NCBI RefSeq assembly: GCF_012427705.1
Contig: NZ_CP048602.1
Location: forward strand, 3,472,001-3,536,000
Length of the DNA: 64,000 nucleotides
Direction of reading: 5' to 3'
Origin: Vreelandella piezotolerans
GTDB taxonomy: Bacteria; Pseudomonadota; Gammaproteobacteria; Pseudomonadales; Halomonadaceae
The notes under the pieces were generated by a model, which was not told the DNA's origin, did not search any database, and saw nothing but the letters and a program-made list of their open reading frames with translations. Below are positions 9,701 to 17,141 of the stretch, piece by piece (the stretch's first letter is position 1; every line of letters begins with the position of its first letter). The translations under genes were made by a program, and so were the position numbers.

Positions 9701-9771
9701 GACAGCCCCGAGACGACGAGCAAACCGAGTATGAGCGCCAGCAGGCGGCGATTGAACAGCCACTCAATGCG
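6721..9771 (-). CDS. RND efflux permease (AcrB superfamily)
   Basis: A 1016-residue inner-membrane proton antiporter with the two-fold RND layout: a first helix near residues 9-27, a periplasmic domain, the six-helix block from about residue 330, a second periplasmic domain and a final helix block. TM4 carries LGLMVDNAIVMTN, so only one of the two AcrB-type adjacent aspartates is present (D then N), as in TriC/MexK-like pumps. I chose the ATG at 9769-9771 (MRIEWLFNRR) because GAGG lies nine bases upstream. It overlaps the adaptor's stop by 8 bp, indicating translational coupling. No outer-membrane factor gene is nearby, so the pump likely borrows a TolC. Confidence 0.9.
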   Translation of the reverse strand, partial: RIEWLFNRRLLALILGLLVVSGLSAIQTLPRAEDPHLVARMATVLAPFPGATPEQIEALVARPIEDELRTISEIHVLESTSRQGIALLSVELGDEVTDVTPVWSRVRDKLGDVAPSLPEGVQTPELLDDRGYAFSLVAALRWTLDTPPSPPVMERYAERLEDAFRQVAGTEYTHRFGVAGEQVEVVVDPMELNALGLSVGQLAATIEASDGRRTAGEVVTQGHRLTVGLSGEFDALDRLREINVTTRQGQSVKLGEIAELRRGVQDPPNAVALLDGERAVYVGARMAPGQRIDLWVARAQERLADFADELPVGLAVEEVFEQASYTNQRLSDVALSLLMGLVLVVAILFLTMGWRSALTVGLAIPATALLTLALFRPLGMEIHQMSIIGIIVALGLMVDNAIVMTNALRERFLQGDSALAATRDALRHLAVPLLASTLTTILAFMPIVLMPGPAGEFVGPLAMAVMVALVSSYLVSLFLVPALSPMLLAKVAAKPPAPRDHSLKRAFRGTVRSALRHPVAAMVITLCVPVGGIALMPTLDVAFFPPADRDQFHIEVRLPAASSIAQTQALAHEVEHMVREVPGVLRVSAFIGESAPMMYYNVLTNEDNNPAFLHLIVDTESLDVTNRQVPPLQQALDRRFPQAQSVVRKYEQGPPFKAPIELRVYGNDLNVLSSLGLELAGLMHQLPQVTHVRAGMQQDLPRLMLDIDQTALNNVGLSPQNLAEQVGAALSGQPAGVLLEDTQQLPVRVRYADDWRTDAEQLAALRLVSEHASEGLPLAAVADSGLVPSWSVITRRNAERVQLVQGYLVADALPAISMAQLETKLQAAIDSGEIRLPPGYRIETGGEAAERDEAVSQLLASVVLLVIAMLATVVLAFNSFRRAAIVFIAGAQAMGMGIVALLLSGHAFGFVIIVGIMGLVGVAINATIIIIAAFDDDPAARQGDSEAMLAVISGPTSRHIVSTTITTFAGLIPLMVAAGGLWPPFAQTVGFGLLLATLVSFFFTPALYRLWVARAA

Positions 9772-10918
9772 CATGGGCGACATCCTCACTGAGCGTGACC
9801 TGCTGCCCTGGCGTAATGCGGTGAGTACCACTGCGGATCAGGTGCATGCCGGGCGCCAAGGTGCCGCGCACGAAGGCGCTATCTCCTTCGGTATGCAGTA
9901 GCTCGACGCTGGCTTGCGCCACCCGGTAGCGCTCGTCTTCATCCGGTTCGGCAATCAAGACGTTCCACAGGCCACGGTCGGCCGCACGCAGCGCCGCTAG
10001 CGGCACCCAGTAACCGCGCGCCGGTTCGCTGATCGAGTAATCCAGTTCGGCCAAGTCGCCTGGCACGGCGCGATGGTCGCCCGTCATCGCCACGACCAGG
10101 GTCTGTGTACGACTATCACCATCCACTTGAGGCAACCGCGCCCGTACTTGGCCCGCGATCGTTTGCCCGTTCACCTGCAGCGTCACGGACTCGCCTACGG
10201 TAAACGTCGCCGCGAGACGCGCGGGTAGCCCGAGATGAGCCTCTAACTGACGCGTGTCGATCAAATCGAACGCCGTCGTACCGCTACTCACAAGGCTACC
10301 AACATCGATGTAGCGCTCGACCACCCGGCCAGCAAACGGCGCTTTGAGCATGCTGTCTTCTAGATCGGCCGTCAGACTATCGCGCTCGGCGGCCAGGGCA
10401 GAGAGGCGCGCCTGCAGGGTCAAACGGTCAGTGCGGGCCTGATCGAGCGCCGTGCGACTCGCAAAGTTGCTCTGGTTCAATTGCGCTTCTCGCTCTTCCT
10501 GACGCTGGGCTAGCGCGAGACTGGCACGGGCCTCTTCGCTTCGCGCCGCTACTTCGGCCAGGCGGCTCTCCAGTCGCCGGGTATCGAGACTCGCCAGCAC
10601 GTCGCCCTGCTCCACGGCATCTCCTCGGTCGGCTAACAGGGATTCCACCCGCCCGGCCGGTTCGAAGGCCAACGACACCGACTGGCGCGCCACCACACGC
10701 CCGGTCAATCGCACCTCACGGGTAAGCGTTTCGGCTTGTTCGAGCGGCAGCGTGGTGACTTGGAGCAAGGCGTTATCCGCCCCCTGCTGCCGAGCCTGCT
10801 GGGCGCTGCTGTGCTGGCTGCTTACCAGGGCCACCACGACCAGCGTCGCACCGATCATCGACAGGGCTGCCAGCGCCCCCCGCAGCCGGTGTCCCCAAGA
10901 AGTCTTTGACGTGCCCAT
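9764..10918 (-). CDS. RND periplasmic adaptor (membrane fusion protein)
   Basis: A 384-residue adaptor that bridges the RND permease and an outer-membrane channel. An N-terminal membrane anchor spans about residues 16-33. A lipoyl-like half with LEFEP-type sequence (SLAFEPAGRVESLLADRGD, about 81-99) leads into an alpha-helical hairpin (about 110-180, rich in Ala, Arg and Glu), then the second lipoyl half (APFAGRVVERYIDVG) and beta-barrel domains. It is the promoter-proximal gene of a two-gene operon and diverges from a TetR regulator 99 bp away. The intergenic dyad covers the likely promoter. Confidence 0.9.
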   Translation of the reverse strand: MGTSKTSWGHRLRGALAALSMIGATLVVVALVSSQHSSAQQARQQGADNALLQVTTLPLEQAETLTREVRLTGRVVARQSVSLAFEPAGRVESLLADRGDAVEQGDVLASLDTRRLESRLAEVAARSEEARASLALAQRQEEREAQLNQSNFASRTALDQARTDRLTLQARLSALAAERDSLTADLEDSMLKAPFAGRVVERYIDVGSLVSSGTTAFDLIDTRQLEAHLGLPARLAATFTVGESVTLQVNGQTIAGQVRARLPQVDGDSRTQTLVVAMTGDHRAVPGDLAELDYSISEPARGYWVPLAALRAADRGLWNVLIAEPDEDERYRVAQASVELLHTEGDSAFVRGTLAPGMHLIRSGTHRITPGQQVTLSEDVAHAH

Positions 10919-10941
10919 GTTGGCCTCGAAATGGTTTATTC

Positions 10942-10985
10942 TTGAACGGTAGCGTTTACTATAATATGTGTACGCTTCCGTTCAA
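10942..10985. promoter_or_regulatory. Inverted-repeat operator over the divergent efflux/TetR promoters
   Basis: TTGAACGGTAGCG (10942-10954) is mirrored by CGCTTCCGTTCAA (10973-10985), with one mismatch per arm and an 18-bp centre. On the minus strand TTGAAC (10985-10980), 16 bases, then TATAGT gives a good sigma-70 promoter for the adaptor-permease operon. On the plus strand TTGAAC, 17 bases, then TATGTG could drive the TetR gene. Both -35 boxes lie inside the repeat arms, which suits repression by the TetR protein. The assignment of the binder is inference from position. Confidence 0.65.
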
Positions 10986-11017
10986 TAACTATTTTTTAAT
11001 AGGCATGGGTTTATTGC

Positions 11018-11677
11018 ATGACAGACGCTCAACCGCCGTTATCCGACCCCAAACGCAGCGTCGGCCGCCCGAAGGACATGGCCAAACGCAATGCGATGAT
11101 GGACGCCGCGGCGTGCCTATTTTTTCGTAACGGTTTGGAAGCCGTGACCATGGAGGCAGTGGCTCGCGAGGCAGGCGTTTCCAAAGTGACGGTGTATGGG
11201 CACTTTGCGTCGAAAGAAGCCCTATTTGGCAGTGTCATTCGTCGCGAAACCGCGACGATTCGGCAGGGATTATCACAGCTTCCCGATACCCACGACGCGG
11301 TGCGCCAATCGCTGATCGATGTGGGGGTGAGCATGGTCCGCTTCTTACTAGAACCCCATGTGCTGGCGGTCGAGCGTGTGATGAGCCATCAGGGTGAGCA
11401 ACACCCCAAGCTGCTGCTGGCGTTTTTCGAGGCAGGTCCCTGGGCCATGCTCCAGTGGCTGCAAGAGAAGCTGGAAGGGTTGGCCAGCGCAGGCCACCTG
11501 AGCCTCCCCGACCCAGAGCGCGCCGCCGACCAGTTATGCAGTATGTGGCAAGGCATGCTGACCAAGGAGGTCCGCATGGGCGTGCGCCCACCGCCTACCG
11601 AAGAGGAACTACAGCGCCAGATCACTAGCGCTGTGGATGTGTTTTTGGCGGCGTATGCCGTGTCTAAGCCTGCTTGA
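11018..11677 (+). CDS. TetR/AcrR family transcriptional regulator
   Basis: A 219-residue regulator. After a polar leader, an N-terminal helix-turn-helix domain spans about residues 22-66, with the pattern GLEAVTMEAVAREAGVSKVT in which the recognition helix is VSKVTVYGHF. The remaining 150 residues form the all-helical ligand and dimer domain. It lies divergent from the RND adaptor gene, so it is most likely the local repressor of the pump, relieved by a pump substrate. It converges on the beta-hydroxyacid dehydrogenase gene with only 15 bp between the stops and no terminator between them. Confidence 0.88.
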   Translation: MTDAQPPLSDPKRSVGRPKDMAKRNAMMDAAACLFFRNGLEAVTMEAVAREAGVSKVTVYGHFASKEALFGSVIRRETATIRQGLSQLPDTHDAVRQSLIDVGVSMVRFLLEPHVLAVERVMSHQGEQHPKLLLAFFEAGPWAMLQWLQEKLEGLASAGHLSLPDPERAADQLCSMWQGMLTKEVRMGVRPPPTEEELQRQITSAVDVFLAAYAVSKPA

Positions 11678-11692
11678 TGACCCATGTGACGG

Positions 11693-12565
11693 CTAGCGGC
11701 GCTCTAATACGCCAATCACTTCCGGTATGGAGAGCTGCTGCTCATCTATGGATCGATATAAATCCCGCACTGCGGCCGCAATGCTCCCCTCAAGCCCCAG
11801 ATCGTGGGTCATGGTGTGGTAATAGCCTAAATCTTTACTGGCATTCGCCACGCTAAATCGAAAACCCGAAGGATCGTCGTTGGCAATGTAGGGGCGTAGA
11901 CGCTCCAGCACCACGCCCCCCCCGCCGCCAGCTCCCAAGACTTCCAGCAGCGCATCGGCACTAATGCCCGCTTTTCGGGAGGCCGCCGTGGCCTCCGCCA
12001 ACACGGCGGAAAAGCCCAATGACACAAAGTTATGCAGCAGTTTCAGCGTATGACCCGATCCCACCTCACCGGCATGAGCAATGTTCTCTGCAAACGCTTC
12101 CAGTAATGGGCGCATGTCGTCGAACAGCGCTTTGGATGCGCCCACAATGAGGTTCAGCCGCCCTTCTGCTGCCTCCTTGGGCGTACGTGTCATCGCAGCG
12201 TCCATGAAGCGCCCGCCCGCCTTTACCACTCTGGCCGCTACCTGGGCAGTAGAGCTGGGCAAAGCGGTGGAGCAGTCCACCACCACGCTATTAGGCTTCA
12301 AGCCTTCTAATACGCCGTTGGGCTCGAACAGCACGGCCTCAACTTGCGGCGAGCCAGTGACACATAGGATGACGATATCGGCTTGCTGAGCCACCTCTTG
12401 CCCAGTAGTGAGAGGACGTCCCCCTGCGGCAATAAGATCCTCCACAGGCTGGTTGCCCACATGCTCCAAAAAATGTACCTGATGGCCTGCCCGCAACAAA
12501 CTGCTGGCAATGCCGTGGCCCATTAACCCAACACCGATAAGGCCTACCTGCCGTACATGGGTCAT
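11693..12565 (-). CDS. NAD(P)-dependent beta-hydroxyacid dehydrogenase (3-HIBADH family)
   Basis: A 290-residue two-domain dehydrogenase. It has a Rossmann motif GLIGVGLMGHGIA at residues 8-20 and the catalytic Lys in GSGHTLKLLHN near residues 168-178. The substrate loop reads DAAMTRTPKEAAEG rather than the DAPVSGG of ordinary members, so the substrate probably differs from 3-hydroxyisobutyrate. It is the last gene of the tetronate cluster, 26 bp after the aldehyde dehydrogenase gene, and is a paralogue of LtnD at the other end of the cluster. A role on a related four-carbon or three-carbon hydroxyacid or its aldehyde is inferred from context only. Confidence 0.8.
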   Translation of the reverse strand: MTHVRQVGLIGVGLMGHGIASSLLRAGHQVHFLEHVGNQPVEDLIAAGGRPLTTGQEVAQQADIVILCVTGSPQVEAVLFEPNGVLEGLKPNSVVVDCSTALPSSTAQVAARVVKAGGRFMDAAMTRTPKEAAEGRLNLIVGASKALFDDMRPLLEAFAENIAHAGEVGSGHTLKLLHNFVSLGFSAVLAEATAASRKAGISADALLEVLGAGGGGGVVLERLRPYIANDDPSGFRFSVANASKDLGYYHTMTHDLGLEGSIAAAVRDLYRSIDEQQLSIPEVIGVLERR

Positions 12566-12591
12566 CTTTTTCTCCTGGTCGGCAATGATGC

Positions 12592-14049
12592 TTAGTGTTT
12601 GATGGCGACTGTTTTGATACGCGTGTAGCTGCGCAAACCCTCAAAACCTTTTTCACGGCCATGGCCTGAGCGCCCCACTCCACCAAACGGCAGCTCCACA
12701 CCGCCAGCAGCCCCATAGTTATTGATAAACACCTGGCCGCTGCGAATGCCCTTCGCTAGACGCAGCTGCCGACCGCCATCGCGGGTCCACACACCCGCAC
12801 ACAACCCGAAATCGGTGGCATTGGCGAGCCTCAGCGCATGCGCCTCATCGTCAAAGACCTGCACCACCAGTACGGGCCCAAACAGCTCTTCACGCAGCAC
12901 TTCATGGCCATCGGGAATGTTGGTCAGCAGCTGCGGGAGCACGAAGTGGCCACCGGAAGGGGCGCTTGGCGCCAGCTGACCTATCCCAGCAACACGGATA
13001 CCGTCCGCTTCTGCTGCGGCTAAACGCGACGCCAACTTGGCCTTTTGACGAGCGTTGATCAGCGGCCCGCAGTCGGCATCGGCTTCACCTGCATCACAGC
13101 GCAGCGCCGCAAAGCGTTGGCAAAGATCCTCGATCACACGGTCGGCGATGTCTCGCTGCACCAGCAAACGGCTGCCTGCCGAACAGGTTTGCCCAGCATT
13201 TTGCACAATGCCGCGCACAATCGCGGGCAGCGCTGCATCCAGGTCCGCATCGGCAAACACCACTTGGGGCGATTTGCCGCCTAATTCCAGCGTGACCGGC
13301 ACGTGATGCACGGCAGCCGCCTGGGCCACCTGAGTACCGGTTTCCGGCGAGCCGGTAAACGACAGATGGTCGATCTGAGGATGCGCTGCCAGCGCCGCAC
13401 CCGCCTCGCGACCTAGTCCCGGTACCACGTTCAGGACACCCGCTGGCAACCCTTGAGCGGCGGCCAGCTCCACTAATCCCAACACGCTGAGGCAGGCATC
13501 TTCTGCGGGTTTCAGCACCACCGTATTGCCTGCGGCAAGCGCTGCGGCCACGCAGCGCCCAAAGATTTGCGAGGGGTAGTTCCAGGGAATGATTTGCGCG
13601 CACACGCCGTAAGGCTCGCGCAGGGTCATCACGGCAAAGTCATTTTCGAACGGAATGGTTTCACCGTGTAGCTTATCCGCCGCACCGCCATAAAAACGGA
13701 AGTAGCGGGCGCAGGCGGCAATATCGCCCTGCGCTTGGGTCATTGGCTTCCCGGTATCGGCGCACTCAAGATGAGCTAGGCGCGCGTGATTGGCTTCTAT
13801 CGCATCAGCAAACCGCAACAGCCACAGGCTGCGCTGGCGGGCCGACCAACTGGCCCACTCACCTAACTGGCCTGAAAAAGCTAAGCGAGCCGCCTGAACC
13901 GCAGCGTCTACCTCGCCTTGCTGGCTACGTGCGATGCGGGCTAGCGGCTCTCCTGTGGCGGGGGCTTCAACGGCTAACGTGTCGGCGGTATCGACCCACT
14001 CACCACCAATAAACGCCTGCGCTGGCGGTAACGTTGTGTTCAATGACAT
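12592..14049 (-). CDS. NAD(P)-dependent aldehyde dehydrogenase
   Basis: A 485-residue member of the ALDH superfamily, which oxidises aldehydes to carboxylates. The catalytic Glu is in TLELGGKSP (about residues 251-259) and the catalytic Cys in NAGQTCSAGS (about 284-293). The cofactor-binding IIPWNYPSQ lies near 151-159. The full length fits the family. It lies 90 bp after the TRAP large permease gene and shares its direction, so it is probably the ninth gene of the tetronate operon. It might produce a tetronate from an aldotetrose, or remove a toxic aldehyde intermediate. Betaine-aldehyde-like and other ALDHs cannot be excluded by eye. Confidence 0.85.
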   Translation of the reverse strand: MSLNTTLPPAQAFIGGEWVDTADTLAVEAPATGEPLARIARSQQGEVDAAVQAARLAFSGQLGEWASWSARQRSLWLLRFADAIEANHARLAHLECADTGKPMTQAQGDIAACARYFRFYGGAADKLHGETIPFENDFAVMTLREPYGVCAQIIPWNYPSQIFGRCVAAALAAGNTVVLKPAEDACLSVLGLVELAAAQGLPAGVLNVVPGLGREAGAALAAHPQIDHLSFTGSPETGTQVAQAAAVHHVPVTLELGGKSPQVVFADADLDAALPAIVRGIVQNAGQTCSAGSRLLVQRDIADRVIEDLCQRFAALRCDAGEADADCGPLINARQKAKLASRLAAAEADGIRVAGIGQLAPSAPSGGHFVLPQLLTNIPDGHEVLREELFGPVLVVQVFDDEAHALRLANATDFGLCAGVWTRDGGRQLRLAKGIRSGQVFINNYGAAGGVELPFGGVGRSGHGREKGFEGLRSYTRIKTVAIKH

Positions 14050-14139
14050 TCAGCACTCCATTATTGTGATTATTATGTATGAACGATGCCTGCGCTAACG
14101 CCACAAGCACCTATCGGTTAAAACACTCGCTACAAAGCA

Positions 14140-15417
14140 CTAGCCGTAAAACAGCGTTACTAACCCCATCGAAATCCACGGCATGTAGGTAATCGCCATC
14201 AAGCACGCCAGCACGACGAGTACAAAGCGCACTAGCCATGGCAGCATTTGATCAATCGAGATTTTGGCAACGGCACAGGCGGCAAACAGGTTCACCCCGA
14301 GCGGTGGCGTAATCATGCCCAGCGCTAAGTTCACCACCATCACTAGGCCAAAGTGAACCGGATGAATACCAAACTGAATCGCGATCGGCGTGAGGATCGG
14401 GGCCAGTACTAAAATGGCCGCCGATGTTTCAATAAACATGCCGACAATCAGCAGCAGCGCATTCACGACCAGCAAGAACATCATAGGGCTTTCAATGGTG
14501 TTGGTCACCAGCGTGGCAATTTGCGCCGGTAAGCCTGTGCGGCTTAACAAAAAGCTGAACAGCGCGGCAGAGGCAATAATCAGCATCACCGCCGCCGTTG
14601 AGATCACGCTTTGACGTAAGATGGGTAATAGGTCAGCCAGTTTTAACTCGCGGTAATAGAACCCACCTGCGAACAGCGCAAAAAACACCGCCACGGCCGA
14701 GGCTTCGGTGGGCGTAAAAACTCCCCCGTAAATCCCGCCGATCACCACCACCGGCATCAGCAGCGCCACCCAGGCACGCTTGAGCGAAATCATAAAACCG
14801 GTGCTGTCTTTGTAATCGTCTTTACCGTAGCCACGCACTTTGCAGAATAGGAAAAGAAAAAGGATGAGCGCAGAGCCAATCAAAATTCCCGGGCCAATAC
14901 CGGCTAGAAATAGCTGCCCGATGGAGGTATCGGTGCTCACGCCATACAGAATCAGCGGAATGGAAGGTGGAATGAGTACGCCCAGCTCCGCCGAGGAGGC
15001 CTGGATAGAGGCGGCTAACGGCTTGGGATAGCCATGTTTCACCATCGCAGGAATCAAAATGGCCCCAATGGCAAAGGTAGTGGCCACGCTGGAGCCAGAC
15101 ACGGCGGCAAACATCATGCAGGTGAGTACGCAGGACATGGCAAGACCGCCCTGAACGCGGCCAACGATGGATTTAGCAAGGTCCACCAAACGCTGTGAAA
15201 TGCCCCCGGCGGCCATTAAATTACCCGCCAAAATAAAGAACGGTATCGCCATCAGCGGAAACTTATCGATCCCGATAAACATCTGCTGTGGGACGAGCAG
15301 CAGGGGCAGACGCGTAAAGAACTCGATGCCGATGATGGATGCCAGTACGATCGAAATGGCGATCGGCACGCCAAAGGTAAAGAGCACGATCAGCGACAGA
15401 CCAATCACCATATTCAT
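14140..15417 (-). CDS. dctM: TRAP transporter large permease (DctM)
   Basis: A 425-residue polytopic protein with about 12 hydrophobic segments. It is the sodium-driven permease of a tripartite ATP-independent periplasmic transporter. The typical strings PLMAIPFFILAGNLM (near residue 52) and SAELGVLIPPSIPLI (near 142) are present, with a C-terminal GMITPPLGVNLF. It overlaps the dctQ stop by 4 bp (ATGA). Together with dctQ and dctP it sits between the tetronate catabolic genes and the ALDH gene, so the likely cargo is L-threonate, D-erythronate or both. Confidence 0.92.
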   Translation of the reverse strand: MNMVIGLSLIVLFTFGVPIAISIVLASIIGIEFFTRLPLLLVPQQMFIGIDKFPLMAIPFFILAGNLMAAGGISQRLVDLAKSIVGRVQGGLAMSCVLTCMMFAAVSGSSVATTFAIGAILIPAMVKHGYPKPLAASIQASSAELGVLIPPSIPLILYGVSTDTSIGQLFLAGIGPGILIGSALILFLFLFCKVRGYGKDDYKDSTGFMISLKRAWVALLMPVVVIGGIYGGVFTPTEASAVAVFFALFAGGFYYRELKLADLLPILRQSVISTAAVMLIIASAALFSFLLSRTGLPAQIATLVTNTIESPMMFLLVVNALLLIVGMFIETSAAILVLAPILTPIAIQFGIHPVHFGLVMVVNLALGMITPPLGVNLFAACAVAKISIDQMLPWLVRFVLVVLACLMAITYMPWISMGLVTLFYG

Positions 15418-15971
15418 GAGGACGCTCCTTCTCTGGCAGACGATGAAGACGTCGGTTCCTCGCTCATCACTTCGCTGTTTTCTGGCCCTACCTTTTCGCG
15501 GCCACTGAGCTGCGAGGCTAAACGGGCAACCACTGACACCATCGCAAAGCCAGCGCCCACGGGAATCGCGGCATAGGCCCAGGACATGGAAATGTTCATG
15601 CCGGACATCACCTGGCTATTCACCCTCAGCGTCATTTGAATGCCGTAGTGCACTAACACGCCCAAGACCAACAGGCAGCACAGCACAATGGCCACTTCCA
15701 ACACCATGAGCAGACGCGCAGGCAGCCATTTATAGATGACCTCGACCGCCATCATATAGCCACCCCGAAACGTGGCGGCCGCGGCCATGAACACACACCA
15801 AATCATGGACGTGCGAGAAGCGACTTCGGTCCAGGTAGAGGGCGCATTGAACAAAAAACGGGTAAGCACCTGATAGAAGCTGAGCGTGACCGATATGACC
15901 AGCATCAACACAGCAATCATCAGGGCAATACGGGTTAACTGATGCTCTAAACGAAGCAAGACCGTTAACAT
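15414..15971 (-). CDS. dctQ: TRAP transporter small permease (DctQ)
   Basis: A 185-residue protein with four membrane segments (about residues 15-35, 49-68, 89-108 and 131-150), as expected for the small TRAP subunit. It is short in conserved motifs; the tail from residue 160 is charged and cytoplasmic. It overlaps dctM by four bases and follows dctP by 59 bp, a gap that contains a strong hairpin. The assignment rests on topology, size and position. Confidence 0.88.
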   Translation of the reverse strand: MLTVLLRLEHQLTRIALMIAVLMLVISVTLSFYQVLTRFLFNAPSTWTEVASRTSMIWCVFMAAAATFRGGYMMAVEVIYKWLPARLLMVLEVAIVLCCLLVLGVLVHYGIQMTLRVNSQVMSGMNISMSWAYAAIPVGAGFAMVSVVARLASQLSGREKVGPENSEVMSEEPTSSSSAREGASS

Positions 15972-15990
15972 AAAAGGTCACCGTGCCTAG

Positions 15991-16017
15991 GCGGCCCCTG
16001 GCATAGCCAGAGGCCGC
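15991..16017 (-). promoter_or_regulatory. Strong hairpin between dctP and dctQ (tetronate TRAP)
   Basis: GCGGCCTCTGGC and GCCAGGGGCCGC (minus-strand sense) pair over 12 positions with one G-T wobble and a three-base loop. It lies 13 bp after the dctP stop. There is no following U-run, so it is more likely an mRNA-stabilising or processing hairpin that raises binding-protein levels over the membrane subunits than a full terminator. Confidence 0.7.
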
Positions 16018-16030
16018 AGTGAAAAATGAC

Positions 16031-17029
16031 TTAACAGCTACCCGCTTTTTCACGAATGCGATCTAGCATGTCGCTGCCGTACTGCGAGGTGAAGATTTCG
16101 TAGGCGGGCTCCACTGCCTGCTGGAAGGGAGCAGGGTCAATATCGGTTTTCACCGTCATGCCGTTGGCTTCCAGCAGCGCAACCCCTTCCCGCTCAAGGC
16201 GCGATACTTCTTCACGAGTCGCGTCTACCGAGGCCGCCGCGGCCTGCATGAACCAGTCACGCTCTTCGTCGTTCAGGCCATCAAGCAGGATTGGTGACCC
16301 CAACACGATGGCAGGTGAGTACACGTGCCCGGTGAGGGAAAGGTAGTCCTGGACTTCCCAGAAGTTGGTGGCCACGATGACCGTAATCGGGTTTTCCTGG
16401 CCATCGACGGTGCCCTGCTGAAGTGCGGTAAACAGCTCTGGGAACGCCATCGGTGTGGGTCGTGCGCCCATTTGGCGGAACGCTTCTTGGTGTACCGCGT
16501 TCTCCATGGTGCGGACCCGTAACCCTTCCGTATCCGCTGGGCTGGCAATTTCGCGCTGGCTGTTGGTGAGGTGGCGGAAGCCGTTTTCAGACCACGCCAT
16601 ACCGACTAGGCCATGGTCGCTCATCTTCGCCAACAGCTCGTCACCAATGTCGCTATCCAGCACGCAACGAGCCTGGTCGTAGCTCTCAAACAGGAACGGT
16701 AAATCCAGCACGTAGGTTTCCGGTACGAAGTTACCCAGCGGGCCGCTAGAGGTAATCACCACGTCCACGGTGCCGATCTGCAGGCCTTCGATCATTTCAC
16801 GCTCACCGCCAAGTGAGCCGGAGGCGTGCTCGGTGACCGTAAAGGCGCCATCGGACAAACGCTCTAAGGTCTCTTTGAACGCCTCAGCACCCACCGAGTA
16901 GTGCGACGTGGAGGAGAGCGTGTGCCCCAGACTGATATTGGTGGCCGCCTGTGCTTGCAAAGCCATGCTGGCGGTCGTCAGGGCGCTGATAGCGGTTACG
17001 AGTGCGTGTAGAGTGAAGCGCTTGGTCAT
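16031..17029 (-). CDS. dctP: TRAP solute-binding protein (DctP), probable tetronate binder
   Basis: A 332-residue periplasmic binding protein. A Sec signal peptide with an AQA cleavage region spans residues 1 to about 27 (MTKRFTLHALVTA start). The ligand-clamping Arg of the family is in GLRVRTMEN (near residue 153) and the Asn-containing GTVDGQENP follows near 200. I chose the ATG at 17027-17029 because GAGGG lies upstream and the signal peptide then begins normally; the longer frame adds 32 non-signal residues. Gene order puts it between denD and dctQ. The ligand is inferred from the surrounding L-threonate/D-erythronate genes. Confidence 0.9.
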   Translation of the reverse strand: MTKRFTLHALVTAISALTTASMALQAQAATNISLGHTLSSTSHYSVGAEAFKETLERLSDGAFTVTEHASGSLGGEREMIEGLQIGTVDVVITSSGPLGNFVPETYVLDLPFLFESYDQARCVLDSDIGDELLAKMSDHGLVGMAWSENGFRHLTNSQREIASPADTEGLRVRTMENAVHQEAFRQMGARPTPMAFPELFTALQQGTVDGQENPITVIVATNFWEVQDYLSLTGHVYSPAIVLGSPILLDGLNDEERDWFMQAAAASVDATREEVSRLEREGVALLEANGMTVKTDIDPAPFQQAVEPAYEIFTSQYGSDMLDRIREKAGSC

Positions 17030-17141
17030 GATAAATCCCTCGTTATGTTGTTGTGAGGGTGAGTAGTGAAGGAGACGCGGGCGTCTCCCTGTGGCGTTCT
17101 GCCCTATCGGCAGAGGAGTGAACACGAGACGTTATGTCCGT

